Assembly: GCA_964401935.1 (NCBI GenBank)
Contig: CAYOAL010000013.1
Coordinates: 1-64,000, forward strand
Direction: 5' to 3'
From: JAPYTK01 sp964401935
Lineage (GTDB): Bacteria; Myxococcota_A; Polyangia; Polyangiales; Polyangiaceae
Length of the DNA stretch: 64,000 bases
The position numbers were made by a program, and so were the translations under genes. The notes beneath the pieces were generated by a model, which was given only the letters and a program-made list of their open reading frames with translations, was not told where the DNA came from and searched no databases. Numbering within the stretch: position 1 is the first letter of the stretch; every line of letters begins with the position of its first letter. Below, one piece after another: positions 16,599 to 26,700 of the stretch.

Positions 16599-18593
16599 CT
16601 ACGGGCTCGTCTTGGTCATCGCGCGCTTTCGCGCCCGCGCGTAGACGCCCAGGAACGCAGTGAGCTCCCCGCCCTGCGGCGCGCCGAGCTGGCCAAAGGT
16701 GTCGGCGCCTCCCCCTCGCGCCAAGCAGTGGAACGCTTCGGTCACGTCGTCGAGGGCGGCCTTGGCGGCGCGGTCGCCGCCGCGGCTCACCTCGCGGCCG
16801 AGCGTCTCGAGCTTCGGATCGAGGGCACAGGCGAGCGTGGTCGGGGTCTTCAGCGCGGGGGGCGCCTCGCAGCACAAGGCGCGCACGGTGGTGAAGGCGG
16901 CGAGGCGGTACCAACCCATGGCGGAGATCTCCGTCATGCCCACGGTGGTGCCCTTGTCGCCGCCGCCTGCTTTGGCGACTTGGAGGTTCAGCTGGGTCGC
17001 GCCCTCGATGGGGTTCGATGCTTGGCACAGCCACGCGAAGTCGGGCGTCTTGTCCGCGAAGGTGTCGCGCGTGAAGAGCGACGTCACACAGGCGGCGACG
17101 GCGTCGACGTCGGCGGGGCCGCTGACCGGCGCGGCGCTGGCGGTGCCCTGCGTGCCGGTGCCGGCGGAGCCCTGCGCGGTGGAGCCCCGCGCGGTGGAGC
17201 CCTGCGCGGCGGCGACATCCTCGTCCGTGGATCCCGCGCCCAGATCGTTCGCGGGGTGGGTCTCGCCGTGAGATGAGCGAAGGCCGAAGACGTAGAACGC
17301 GAGGCCACCCCCGAGCACCACGCAGAGGGCTCCGAGACCGAACGTCCAGCGGCCTCGGACGGTGGTTCGGCGATCGATGGACGCGATATGCGGCTGGGAC
17401 GAAGAGTGATCGCGGATGTCGCCACCGAGCTCCGCGCGCTCGATCGGCACCTTGGGAGGGGAGGGGCGGTGCTGCGCAAAGAAGGCGCGCGGTGTCGCCG
17501 CGAGCTCGTCCTCGTCCTCGTCCGGGGCGGCGATCGCGTCGGTGCGTACCGCTCCGGTCTGCGAGGCGGCGCCAACGCGGGGGAGCTCGAGGGGGCGTGC
17601 TCCTCTTGCGACGGACTCGACGCTGCGCGCTGGGGCGCCGAGCGCGCTCGGTTCGGCGCGGCCGCGGCTGCCTACCGCGGGTGGATGCGACGCGCTGCGG
17701 GAGGCTCGTGGCGCGCGGTCGTCGATGGTCGGTGTCGCGTCGCGCTCCGGGGCGTCGGGCTCCGGCTCGGACGGGCGCGACGCGCGCGGCGGCGTGGAGT
17801 CTGCCGGCGCGGGAGCGCTCGGTCGCGGCGGAGGCTTCACGCTGCGAGGGGCGGCGGTCATGTCCTTGAGCGCGCTTGCCCCGACGATGCGCCGCTTCGC
17901 CTCCATCACCATCCCGCCCACGTCGCCCTCCTTGAAGTTCCACACCGCGGTGGTCACGACGGCGTCGGCGTCGTCGTCCTCGTCGTGGGTGCCATCGTCG
18001 GGGCGGCCGTAGCGGAGAGGGGGGAGCTCGGCGAGGCGCGGGAGCCCTCTCAGGAGGCGCTCGCGGACCACGTCGAGGCGTTGGATGCGGCGCGTGGGAT
18101 CCTGCGTGAGCACCTCGTCGAGCACCGCTTGAATGTGGTCGTCGCCCACGTCGAAGACCGCGAGGGGAGAGGGCGGGGGCCCTACGAGGAGCGCGCGCAT
18201 CTGTTCGATGCTCGCGCCGCGGAAGGGGAGCTCGCCGGTGAGCATGCGATAGAGCGCCACGCCCACCGCCCAGGTGTCATCCACGGGAGTGCGACGGCCG
18301 CCAGTCAACCGCTCCAGCGAGAAGTAGGCGGGATCGTCCGTCAGGTCGCCGGCATCGAGGAGATAGCCCTCACTCCGACAGGACGGGCCGGCGATCTGGA
18401 TCGCCTTGGTGGACACACGACCGTGCGCGACCCCGAGGCCGTGGATGGGCTCGAGGGTGCGCGTGAGGCGAACGATCCAACCCACCGCATCCTCGGTGCT
18501 GAGGCCGCCTTCCCGGACGACATACGCGGCAAGCTTCTCCACAAGACCCCAATCAACGATCGTCTCACGGGGCCCACCCTCCACGCAAACCAT
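16599..18593 (-). CDS. Pseudokinase-like membrane protein with N-lobe truncation
   Basis: 664 residues from ATG 18593. Residues ~20-210 align with the C-lobe of Ser/Thr kinases: helix E/catalytic loop position GLGVAHGRVSTKAIQI (His-Gly-Arg-Val instead of HRDLKPEN), DFG position YLLDAGDL, and the helix F region DDTWAVGVALYRMLTGELPFRG. The glycine loop and VAIK lysine are absent, so ATP phosphotransfer is unlikely. A Pro/Ala/Ser-rich linker follows, one membrane segment (FGLGALCVVLGGGLAFYVFGL), then a ~200-residue extracytoplasmic domain with five or more Cys. Probably a sensor or scaffold rather than an enzyme. Confidence 0.75.
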   Translation of the reverse strand: MVCVEGGPRETIVDWGLVEKLAAYVVREGGLSTEDAVGWIVRLTRTLEPIHGLGVAHGRVSTKAIQIAGPSCRSEGYLLDAGDLTDDPAYFSLERLTGGRRTPVDDTWAVGVALYRMLTGELPFRGASIEQMRALLVGPPPSPLAVFDVGDDHIQAVLDEVLTQDPTRRIQRLDVVRERLLRGLPRLAELPPLRYGRPDDGTHDEDDDADAVVTTAVWNFKEGDVGGMVMEAKRRIVGASALKDMTAAPRSVKPPPRPSAPAPADSTPPRASRPSEPEPDAPERDATPTIDDRAPRASRSASHPPAVGSRGRAEPSALGAPARSVESVARGARPLELPRVGAASQTGAVRTDAIAAPDEDEDELAATPRAFFAQHRPSPPKVPIERAELGGDIRDHSSSQPHIASIDRRTTVRGRWTFGLGALCVVLGGGLAFYVFGLRSSHGETHPANDLGAGSTDEDVAAAQGSTARGSTAQGSAGTGTQGTASAAPVSGPADVDAVAACVTSLFTRDTFADKTPDFAWLCQASNPIEGATQLNLQVAKAGGGDKGTTVGMTEISAMGWYRLAAFTTVRALCCEAPPALKTPTTLACALDPKLETLGREVSRGGDRAAKAALDDVTEAFHCLARGGGADTFGQLGAPQGGELTAFLGVYARARKRAMTKTSP

Positions 18594-18646
18594 GAAGACT
18601 CGTTTTCTTCGTCCCTCCGACCAGCCGGCGAGGCAGCTCAGTTGCT

Positions 18647-18770
18647 GGAGGGTGCTGCCGCACCCTCCCCCCACGCTGCGCGCGGGGCCGGGCCCCCCCT
18701 CCGACCGTGTTGCGCTTGGGGCCCCAACGCCCAGGCGCGCTTCGTGAGAGCCCCGCTCTTTTCCCGTCGG
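18647..18770 (+). repeat. Dispersed intergenic repeat, copy A
   Basis: Begins with a hairpin GGAGGGTGC-TGCC-GCACCCTCC (18647-18668), then ccccacgctgcgcgcgggg, and ends with ttttcccgtcgg. It closely matches copy B at 41400-41517 over about 120 bp, including the same 9-bp stem with a different loop. It fills the gap upstream of the pseudokinase gene. Confidence 0.75.
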
Positions 18771-18773
18771 AGC

Positions 18774-19235
18774 TCAGCGTTCGGGGGCTCGCGCGGGGCG
18801 GCCCGCCGCGCCCCGCTCCGCTTTCGCTTGGTCGGCGAGCCACAGGAAGGCGTCGATGACGCGGACGAGGCGCGGTCCGAGCTCGTCGCGCCAGCGCGCG
18901 CGACCGACTCGCTGCGCGAGCGGCCCGGGGGAGAAGTCGCCCTCTGCGAGGCGCCCTCGCACACCGCGGCAGAGGGCCGCGAGCTCGTCGATTCGGTCGG
19001 TGGTGGCGAGGTGGGCATCGAGGCTCGCGACGAGCAGGCCATCGTAGATCAGCGTGGCCTGGTACGTGAGGTCGTCCTCGAGGTGCCACTTCCACGCCGC
19101 GGGGCGCTCGTCCTCGGCGAGGGCGTCGGCGAGCACCGCGAACCACAGCTCCATCAGACCATCTCGCTGGAAGAACGCACGACCGCCGAGCTCTACCGAG
19201 CGCACACCGACCGCGTCGAACGAGGGCGCGCTCAC
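18774..19235 (-). CDS. Hypothetical protein
   Basis: 153 residues from GTG 19235, with GGAGC about ten bases upstream. The frame is open further 5', but that part overlaps the end of the large pseudokinase gene and reads as low-complexity Arg/Pro, so it is excluded. Segments GRAFFQRDGLMELWFAVLAD and AAWKWHLEDDLTYQATLIYD look like a genuine helical globular protein. C-terminus is Arg/Ala-rich. No motif recognised; it lies between the two pseudokinase genes and follows the upstream one by 46 bp on the same strand. Confidence 0.6.
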   Translation of the reverse strand: MSAPSFDAVGVRSVELGGRAFFQRDGLMELWFAVLADALAEDERPAAWKWHLEDDLTYQATLIYDGLLVASLDAHLATTDRIDELAALCRGVRGRLAEGDFSPGPLAQRVGRARWRDELGPRLVRVIDAFLWLADQAKAERGAAGRPARAPER

Positions 19236-19281
19236 AGACGAGCGCTCCGCGCGCGGAGCCGAGCGAGCCGTGGCCGCTCCA

Positions 19282-21831
19282 TCAAATGTCGGGCGGGATG
19301 TAGTCGCCCGCCGGCTTGGGCTTGGGCCGCGGGCTCGGGCGCGGAGTCGGCCTCGGGAAGGGCCGTGGCGACACGGGCGCCGGGGTGGGCTGGGCCGCGG
19401 TGGGCGCCGGCTCCTCGGTGGGCGCCGGCTCCTCGGTGGGGGCGGGCTCCTCGGTGGGGGCGGGGTCTTCGGTGGGGGCCGGGTCTTCGGTGGGCTCGGG
19501 CGCCGGCGCGGGGGCAGGCTCGACGGCCGGTGTGGTGGGCGAGGACGCCGCGGGCGCGGCCGTCCTGGCGGGAGCTCGGGACGAGGTCCCGTCTCCGGTG
19601 CCGGGTTCGTCACCGCGGAGCACGACGAAGAGGATGATCGCGAGGACCACCGCGGCGCCGAGCACGATGGGGATGGTGCGGCTCTTGTCCGGCGGTTGCC
19701 CGAGGTCGTCGAGCTCGGCGCGCGCCGTCGCGATCACGGGAGGCTGGCTCCGCTTGGATTTCTCCGCGCTCGGCTTGGGCGCGGTGCGCAGCGTCGCGTC
19801 GACCTCGGCGTCCGCCTGCACGCCCTTGGCGGCCTTGGCGTCGGCCTTGGCGTCGTCGGCCTTGGCGCCGTCGGCCTTGGCGTCGTCGGCCTTGGCGTCG
19901 GTCTTTTCGGCCTTTTCGATCTTTTCGGCCTTTGCGGCGGCGCGCGCACCGAAGGCGTCGGGCCGCGTGGGCTCACCTTCGGGTGCCTCGCTCTGCTCGT
20001 CGGCGTCGTCGGACGGCTTCGCGGTCGCGCTCGGGCTGGGCGACCCCAGCGGAGCGTCGGACGCGTCGCTCGTCGCGTCTTGCTTCGCCTCGTCGTCCTC
20101 GCACGAGTCGTCGGGCTCGGCCTTCGTAGAGGGCTTGAGCACGACCTTCTGCGACGGGACGCTCTTGGGCTTCACCAGCTCGGGGATCGACGCCGCGGTG
20201 AACGCCTTCTGCGCGGCCTCGCCGTTGGAGGCCGCGGTTTGAGCGCCACGTTTCACCTTGGGCTGGGCTTCAACGGCGGCGGCTGCGGGGCTCGCCGCCG
20301 GCTCCACGTCCGGCCGCTCCACGTCCGGCCGCTCCACGTCCGGCCGCTCCACGTCCGGCCGCTCCACGTCCGGCGACGCCACGCTCGAGGGCTCCCCGTC
20401 CGTCGCGCCGGAGCCGTCGCTCGGCGCGGGCGGCGCCTCCGACGTCCCGACGTCCACGTCGATGTCGTCGTCCTCCCGCGACGCCGCGATGCGCGCCTCC
20501 GCGGCGCGGATGGCGTCCGCCTCCGGACCGCTCGCGATCGAAGCGTCGAAGCTCTCCAGATCGGAGATGCTCAGCTCGTCCTCGATGGTGGCTGGCTTCG
20601 TCCGAACGGGCGGAGAGGGCTTGCGCTGGAGCGCGCGTCGTGAGCCACCTCGGGGGGGAGGGAGCTTTGGGGCGCCGCCGCCCTTGTCGCCGCCCGCTGG
20701 ATCACCGGCGCCCACAGCAGGCGCCGGCGGCGGCACGGCGAGCTTGCTGGTGGAGCGCGTGGAGCGCGGCGGGGCGGGGCTCTTGTCGGCGGCCGGGGTA
20801 GGCGTCGGGCTCTCCGCTTCGCGGCGCACCGAGGGCGCCGCCGCGCGTTGGGGGCGCTCGGGCGTGATGACGGGCGGCTGCATCCGAGGGACGTTCGTCT
20901 TGGCGGGGCCGAGCGCCGGAGGATGAATCGAGCGCTTGGGCGCGAACGCGTCGAGGGTGGTCGCGACCTCGTCGGCCGCCGACGGCTCGGCGAGGGCCTC
21001 CTCGACGAGCGCGCACATCTCGAGCGGATCGCTGAATCGCTCGCTCGGATCGCGGGAGAGAGCGCGCGCCACGATGTCGGCGAGCGCGTCGGGGACCTCC
21101 TCGTTCTTGGGGCGCTTGCTGGGCCTGGGGATCGGGGCCGCGAGTCGGCGCTTCATGGCCTCGACGTTCGAGCCCGGGAGCATGCGGCGCCCCACGATCA
21201 GCTCCCAGAGCATGGCCGCCACCGAGAAGATGTCCGACCGCGCGGTCGCCTCGTCGCCATCGAGCACCTCGGGTGCGTCGTAGCCGAGGCGCTTGGCGTG
21301 GGTCGCATAGGCTGGCGTGCGGCTGAGCGCGGCGCCAAGGCCGGGCTCGACGGCACGCGTCACGCCGTCACGGCACAGGATGAAGCTGTCGGGCGACACC
21401 CCGCCGAAGGCCGAGCCGCCGGCATCGCGGAACGACTCCGCGTGAGCGTGAGTGGCCGCGAGCGCGTTGAGCATGTCGATCGCCACCCGACCGAGGACGG
21501 GGAGGGGGAAGAGCTTGCGCTTGATGGTCGCGGTGAGGAGCAGATCGCGAATCGAGGTCCCGTCGACGGGCCCGCTCAGGATCGCGAGCGTGTCCCCATC
21601 GTCGACCACGTCGAGCACGGGGACGCAGGTGCCGTCGTCGACGCCCATCGCCACCTTCATCGCGGCCACGATGGGGGGCCGCTCCGCCGCGCTCACGTCG
21701 TCGACGATGCGCAGCGACGCGCTGGGCGTGTCGTCATCGCCTTTCACACACTCCCACAACGTGCCGAAGACGCTGCGAGCCAGCACGTCACGAGGGGAGT
21801 GGTCACCGATGGGTTGGGGCCGCGCGCTCAT
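19282..21831 (-). CDS. Large pseudokinase with disordered linker and C-terminal membrane segment
   Basis: 849 residues. Residues ~15-290 have kinase layout (LPVLGRVAIDMLNALAATHA, APEVLDGDEATARSDIFSVA, LSRDPSERFSDPLEM), but the catalytic loop reads FGGVSPDSFIL instead of HRDLKPxN and the DFG site reads EPGLGAA. The glycine loop and lysine are also not recognisable. A ~450-residue Pro/Ala/Asp/Lys linker contains tandem DVERP units and AKADD repeats. A single membrane helix (IPIVLGAAVVLAIILFVVL) leads to a Pro/Glu/Thr-rich tail (PTEDPAPTEEPAP) ending GDYIPPDI. Likely a non-catalytic signalling scaffold. Confidence 0.78.
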   Translation of the reverse strand: MSARPQPIGDHSPRDVLARSVFGTLWECVKGDDDTPSASLRIVDDVSAAERPPIVAAMKVAMGVDDGTCVPVLDVVDDGDTLAILSGPVDGTSIRDLLLTATIKRKLFPLPVLGRVAIDMLNALAATHAHAESFRDAGGSAFGGVSPDSFILCRDGVTRAVEPGLGAALSRTPAYATHAKRLGYDAPEVLDGDEATARSDIFSVAAMLWELIVGRRMLPGSNVEAMKRRLAAPIPRPSKRPKNEEVPDALADIVARALSRDPSERFSDPLEMCALVEEALAEPSAADEVATTLDAFAPKRSIHPPALGPAKTNVPRMQPPVITPERPQRAAAPSVRREAESPTPTPAADKSPAPPRSTRSTSKLAVPPPAPAVGAGDPAGGDKGGGAPKLPPPRGGSRRALQRKPSPPVRTKPATIEDELSISDLESFDASIASGPEADAIRAAEARIAASREDDDIDVDVGTSEAPPAPSDGSGATDGEPSSVASPDVERPDVERPDVERPDVERPDVEPAASPAAAAVEAQPKVKRGAQTAASNGEAAQKAFTAASIPELVKPKSVPSQKVVLKPSTKAEPDDSCEDDEAKQDATSDASDAPLGSPSPSATAKPSDDADEQSEAPEGEPTRPDAFGARAAAKAEKIEKAEKTDAKADDAKADGAKADDAKADAKAAKGVQADAEVDATLRTAPKPSAEKSKRSQPPVIATARAELDDLGQPPDKSRTIPIVLGAAVVLAIILFVVLRGDEPGTGDGTSSRAPARTAAPAASSPTTPAVEPAPAPAPEPTEDPAPTEDPAPTEEPAPTEEPAPTEEPAPTAAQPTPAPVSPRPFPRPTPRPSPRPKPKPAGDYIPPDI
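20302..20374 (-). repeat. In-frame 15-bp tandem repeat (DVERP units)
   Basis: Five nearly identical copies of ctccacgtccggccg (plus-strand reading) encode DVERP repeats in the pseudokinase linker. Low divergence suggests recent expansion. Confidence 0.85.
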
Positions 21832-22083
21832 AGCTGGACACTCATCCTAGCCTCGACGCCAGCAGTTTTCGAGACGGGGGAGGGCGCTCTCGCCTTCGCC
21901 ACGCGCTCGCCCTACACACGCTCGATTGCGTGCCGCGGCCCCGAGCCACCTCCCAGCCTAGCAGGATGGGCGAGATTTCGGGGCCAGAGTGGCATTTCGC
22001 GAAGCGCTTCGACAAGCGCGCGAGAGCGGCTCTGTTCGCGCAGTTTGGCGACCGGGAGGATGCAGTGCGTTATCATCGCCCGC

Positions 22084-23061
22084 GTGAGGCCCCTCCTGCT
22101 CGCCGTCGTGCTGTCGCTGGTCGCGGTCCCGAGCGTCGGTGCGGCGGCGGGCAAGCCCGTGGGGGAGGCCACCGAAACGGAAGAGGCGGCGGCGCGGGAT
22201 GCGTTCGTGAGCGCCAAGGAACACTACGACGCCGGCCGTTTCGAGCCGGCGCTGGCGGGGTTTCTGAAGTCGTACGACATCGTTCGGAGCCCCAACTCGC
22301 ACTTGATGGTCGCGCGATCGTTGCTGGAGCTCGGGCGCCACGTCGAAGCCTACCACCACATGCGCGCCACGATGCTGGAGGCGGAGGCGGTGACCAAGGA
22401 TCACCCTGGGCTGGCCGCGAAGTACGAGCAGACGCTGGCCACGGCGAAGGCCCTGACGGCGGAGCTCAGACAGAAGGTGGGCCTGGTCATCGTCGAGCTC
22501 GCGGGAGCGACGGCGCTCCCTGCCGACGCGACGTTGCGCGTGCGGGGACGGGCCATCACCGATCTCACGACCCCGGTGGTGGTGGAGCCAGGGTTGGTCG
22601 ACGTGAGCCTCCGCACCTCGGACGGGGTGCGCGAGGTGACGCGGAGCGTACCCGCCGGCGGCGAGGCTCGCGTGACCCTCGAGCTCCCAGGCAAGAACGC
22701 GCCGGCGCCGGTGCTGCCCGACCCCGAAGGGGACACCGAAGTCTCGGTGCCGGCGGGGCTCGCCTACGGTGCTGCCGCCCTCGGTGCCGCGGGTTTCGTT
22801 GTGTTCGGCGTGTTCGGGGGGCTCACCTTGTCCACCTTCGGCGAGCTCGAGGACGACTGTCCCAACGGTGTCTGTCCGGCGGACAAGCAGTCCGCGCTCG
22901 ACGACGGCCGGGCGTTTCAGGTGGTGGCGAACGTGGGCCTGGTGGTGGGAGTCTCGGGCGCGGTGGCGAGCCTCGCGCTGCTCCTCTTCGACATCGCGTC
23001 CCCCTCGACGGCGATCTTGCGGCCGACGCCGAACGGCCTCGCCCTCGGAGGAGACTTCTGA
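22084..23061 (+). CDS. Exported TPR/PEGA-like membrane protein of myxobacterial type
   Basis: 325 residues from GTG 22084, giving the signal peptide RPLLLAVVLSLVAVPSVGAA; ATG 22060 would add eight residues. A TPR-like pair follows (ARDAFVSAKEHYDAGRFEPA, SPNSHLMVARSLLELGRHVE), then a beta-rich PEGA-like domain, then two membrane segments (GLAYGAAALGAAGFVVFGVF and GLVVGVSGAVASLALLLF) separated by a loop with DDCPNGVCP. This architecture is common beside Ser/Thr kinases in myxobacteria. Its stop overlaps the next ATG (TGATG), so they form a two-gene operon, divergent from the pseudokinase. Confidence 0.78.
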   Translation: MRPLLLAVVLSLVAVPSVGAAAGKPVGEATETEEAAARDAFVSAKEHYDAGRFEPALAGFLKSYDIVRSPNSHLMVARSLLELGRHVEAYHHMRATMLEAEAVTKDHPGLAAKYEQTLATAKALTAELRQKVGLVIVELAGATALPADATLRVRGRAITDLTTPVVVEPGLVDVSLRTSDGVREVTRSVPAGGEARVTLELPGKNAPAPVLPDPEGDTEVSVPAGLAYGAAALGAAGFVVFGVFGGLTLSTFGELEDDCPNGVCPADKQSALDDGRAFQVVANVGLVVGVSGAVASLALLLFDIASPSTAILRPTPNGLALGGDF

Positions 23062-23738
23062 TGTCGCGCGTCCGTGGGCGACGGGCCGCCTTCCGCGGGC
23101 TCGCGGTAGCGCTCGCGACCGGCGTGGCGGCGGCCGGGGTCGCCGCCACGCTCGCGCCGGCGTGCACGCAAGACTTCGATCAGTTCGTGGTGGTGGGGAG
23201 CAGCAGCACCACCGGTGGGGGTGTCGCCGCGGGCGGGGCAGACGGCGGCGGTGGGCACGGCGCCGGCGGTCGCGGCGGCAACGGCGGCAGCGGCGGAGTG
23301 GGTGGCTCGAGCGTGCCGTGCGGCGAGCGCCCCGAGCCCCCGGGGGGCACGTGCCCCGACGTGTGCGACCGTTGCGAGGAGGGCGTCTGCATCTTCGACT
23401 GCGTGGGGGTGAACGCGTGTCTCCTCGACGATCTCGTGTGTCCCTCGGGGTTCGCGTGCCGCGTCACCTGCAGCAGCATCTCGAGCTGCTCGTACGCCAC
23501 GGTCACCTGCCCCGACGACTACGCTTGCGACACCTCGTGCGGCGCCACCAACGCCTGCGCCGGGCTCGAGCTCCGCTGCGCGTCGGGAAGCTGTTCCATG
23601 GAGTGCGACGTCGCCAACGCCTGCACGGGAGCCACGCTCGAGTGCGGCGAAGGCGCCTGCGAAGCGACCTGTGGGGGTGGCTTCCAGGCCCCGTCCGTGG
23701 TCTGCGGCGAGGCCTGTTCGTGTTCCCCATGCACGTGA
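23061..23738 (+). CDS. Cys-rich repeat lipoprotein
   Basis: 225 residues. Signal peptide with lipobox LAPAC, then a Gly/Ser-rich linker (GGGHGAGGRGGNGGSGG) and about 130 residues with some 28 Cys in a ~25-residue repeat of the form CP..ACxxxCxxxxxC (for example PSGFACRVTCSSISSCSY and PDDYACDTSCGATNACAG). The regular spacing suggests a disulfide-stapled solenoid exposed at the surface. ATG overlaps the preceding stop by one base, with GGAGGAG upstream. Function unknown. Confidence 0.75.
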   Translation: MSRVRGRRAAFRGLAVALATGVAAAGVAATLAPACTQDFDQFVVVGSSSTTGGGVAAGGADGGGGHGAGGRGGNGGSGGVGGSSVPCGERPEPPGGTCPDVCDRCEEGVCIFDCVGVNACLLDDLVCPSGFACRVTCSSISSCSYATVTCPDDYACDTSCGATNACAGLELRCASGSCSMECDVANACTGATLECGEGACEATCGGGFQAPSVVCGEACSCSPCT

Positions 23739-23766
23739 CCGCGCGCGGCGGCTGGCCGCGGGCGCC

Positions 23767-26700
23767 CTACTCGCCGAGCTCGGCGAGGAACGCCTTCACC
23801 GACTCCGACTCGGCGTCGGTCATCGCGGCGCGCCGTGCGCAGAGTCGAGCACGCTTGTCGTCGCCGAGTCGCATGGCGATCCGACCCTGACGGACGAGCG
23901 CGTCGGCGGGCGCGATGGGGCAGCCGTCGTCGATGGTGGTGATGGTTCGGAGGGTCGCGACGGCGAGATCCCACTGCTCGAGGGCCTCGGCGAGATCGGC
24001 GAGCTCTGCGGCGATCATCCCGTTCTTGCGCGCGTGCTGGTGGGCCTTCTTGAGCGCCTCGAGCTGGCCGTGGTGATCCCCCTCGGCGTGGTGCACGTAG
24101 GCCTTGCGGTGGTGGAACATGTGCAGGTCGGGTGAGCTCCGGCGGCTCGCCGAGATCGCCTCGTCGAGGAGCGCGTGGGCCTCGGGGAACCGTCCCATCA
24201 TCACGTTGGCGTCGGCGAGGAGGCAGCGCGCGTTCGTGTCATCGGGCGACATGTCCAGCACCTCGGTGAGCGCCGGCATCGCCGCCTGGATGTCGCCTAC
24301 CGACAGCAACGCCTCCCCGGCCCAGCGGAGGTGCGCGATCTTCTCCTCGTCGCTCTCGAGCGTGGACGACTCCGCGATGAGGAGCTTGGCGAGCTCACGG
24401 CTTTCGCCGATGAGCTCGTAGAGCCGACGGACCTCTGCTTTGACGCGTGAGCTGTCGGGCTGTTGGGCCCACACGCGCTCGAGGAGCTCGCGGGCGTGGT
24501 CGGGGGCCCCGAGCTGGACGCAGGCCTCGAGGAACATGCCGGCGGAGGCCGCCTGCTCGTCCCCGGTCTCCACGTCGACGAGCTGGGCGCAGGTGCGCGC
24601 CAGGTCTTCCCAGCGCCCTTCGGCGAGCTCGATGTCGCGGAGCTTGGAGAGCGCGCCGAGGTCGTCGGGGGCGCGCCCGGTCCACTCGGTGAGCATGGCG
24701 ATTGCGCGCTCGCGCTCCTCCGTCTCGAGGAGGATCTCGATCATGCGCATGGTGGCGTCGCGCTCGACCTGCTCCTCGCCGTTCATCGCTGCGCGCATCC
24801 TGCGATCTTCGAGCGCGTCGACGAGCTCTTGGCGCACCGTGGGCGCGAGCTCGAACGCGCTCTCGAGATCCGCGATCGCCCCCGCGTCGTCGTCGGCGGC
24901 GCGCTTGGCGAGCGCCCGCGCGCGCAAGAGCTCGACGCGGTGCGTGTCGTCCACGCTCTCGAGGGTCTCGGTGAGCATCGCGATCGCCCCTTGGGCATCG
25001 CCGCTCATCGTCATGCACGTGGCCATCGTACCCGCGATGGCGGGGTTGTCGGGCTCGAGCTCGCGCGCGAGGGCGAGCAGCTCAACCGCGCGGCTCGCGT
25101 CGCCGAGGTCGCGCGCGTACACGTTCGCGGTCTCGCAGTAGAGCGCGACCTTGCGCTTTTCGTCGGTGGCGTTGGCGGCCGCGGTCTCGAGGATCCGCGC
25201 CAGCCCTGCGCTGTCGCCCGCCTCGCGGTAGTGCTCCTCGAGCCGCTTGCGGATCCCGGCGTGGGCCGGATCGCGCTCGAGGCCCAACTCGAGCACGCGC
25301 AGCTGTCCGCCGCGATCGTCGAGCTCGCCGTAGGTGTCGGCGAGCTCGAGCGCGAGCTCCGCTGCCTCCTCGCCATCGCGCTGCGCGAGCAGGCGCTCGC
25401 CGAGCGACGCCCGGTCGTGGGGGTCACCGCCGGGCCCGAGCGTCGAGAGCACCGCGTGGAGGAGGTCGGCGTCGTCACCGAGCGCGAGCGCGTCGCGGTA
25501 GATCGCCACCGCGTCATCGCGCTCCATCAGCGGGCCGAGCTTGAGGGCGGTGGTCTTGGCCGCGGCGGCGTCCCCCCGATCTTGCGCGCCGATGAGCTGG
25601 TCGCGGAGGAGCTCCACGAGCTCGGCCTGCTTGCCGGCCCGCTCGAGGCTGGCGCTGAGCAAACCGAGGGCCTCGGTGTGCCCGGGCTCGTCGAAGAGCG
25701 CGTCGCGGAGCACGCCGATCGCATCCTCGACGCGGCTCTCGCTCTTGAGGAGGGCGCGGGCGAGGCCGATCCGCAGCGCGTTGCGGTCCTCGACCTCCTG
25801 GAGGCCGTCCAGGGTCTCTCTCACCACCCGCTCGAGCGCGTCCACGTCGTCGAGCCGCTCGTAGAGCTCCACGAGCGGCTGCCACGCCTCGCGGGCCGTC
25901 GGATCACGTTCACGGAGCTTCTCGTAGAGCTTGGCCGCCACCTTGGGGTCACCTTGGCCCTCGGCGCCGGCGATGGCCGCCACCGCTCGGCAGAGCGTGA
26001 ACAAGGGCTCGGCCTCGGCCACATCGGCCGCCTTCTCGAGCCACTTCACCGCCGCCTCCACGTCGCTCCGCTCTCTGGCGAGCTCGGCGAGGCCGAGCAA
26101 GGCCCAGTCGACGGAGTAGAGGCCGGCGCTCGACTCGGCGCCGAGCTCCACGGCGCGCTCCATCAGGCGCTCGGCGCGGGCCGCCTCACCGAGCTCACGG
26201 GCCTTGTTCACGGCCTCGCGGACGTGATCGGTGGTGGCGGCCGCATGCGACGCACGGCGCTCCAGATAGTGGAGCAGCATCGCGTCGTCGCCGCTGTCGC
26301 GGGCCACCGTCTCGTACGCGTCGAGCAGGCCCTCGTGCGTCGGGTGAAGCTCGGTGGCGCGCATGAGCACCTTGCACGCTCGGGCCGGGCGATGGTGGTC
26401 GTCGAGGGCCTTGCGCAGGGTGTCGAGGCCTTGGTCGACCGTCTCGTCGGCGGCGAGCTGCACCTCGGCGATCCGGTAGAGCGCGTCGGCGCGGGTCTCG
26501 ACCTGATCGCCGCCGAGGTTCGCGAGCTCCTCCAAGATGCGCATCTGCTCGTCTTCGTCGCCGCGGGCACCCGCGATGCGGGCCCGTGCCCTGAGCACGT
26601 CCACCTCGCGCACGCCGGTGGCCTCCGCCTGGTTGTACATCTCACTGGCCGCGTCGAAGTCTTCGAGCTCCTTCTCGTGCACCTCACCGAGTCGGAGCAT

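Noticed and set aside
17388..19637. Plus-strand 749-codon frame across both pseudokinase ends
   Set aside because: Covers parts of three better-supported minus-strand genes and an intergenic repeat; composition Arg/Ala/Gly-biased without structure.
21990..22006. tggcatttcgcgaagc as a sigma-54 -24/-12 promoter
   Set aside because: The -12 half does not match TTGC(A/T), and spacing to a GC element is poor.
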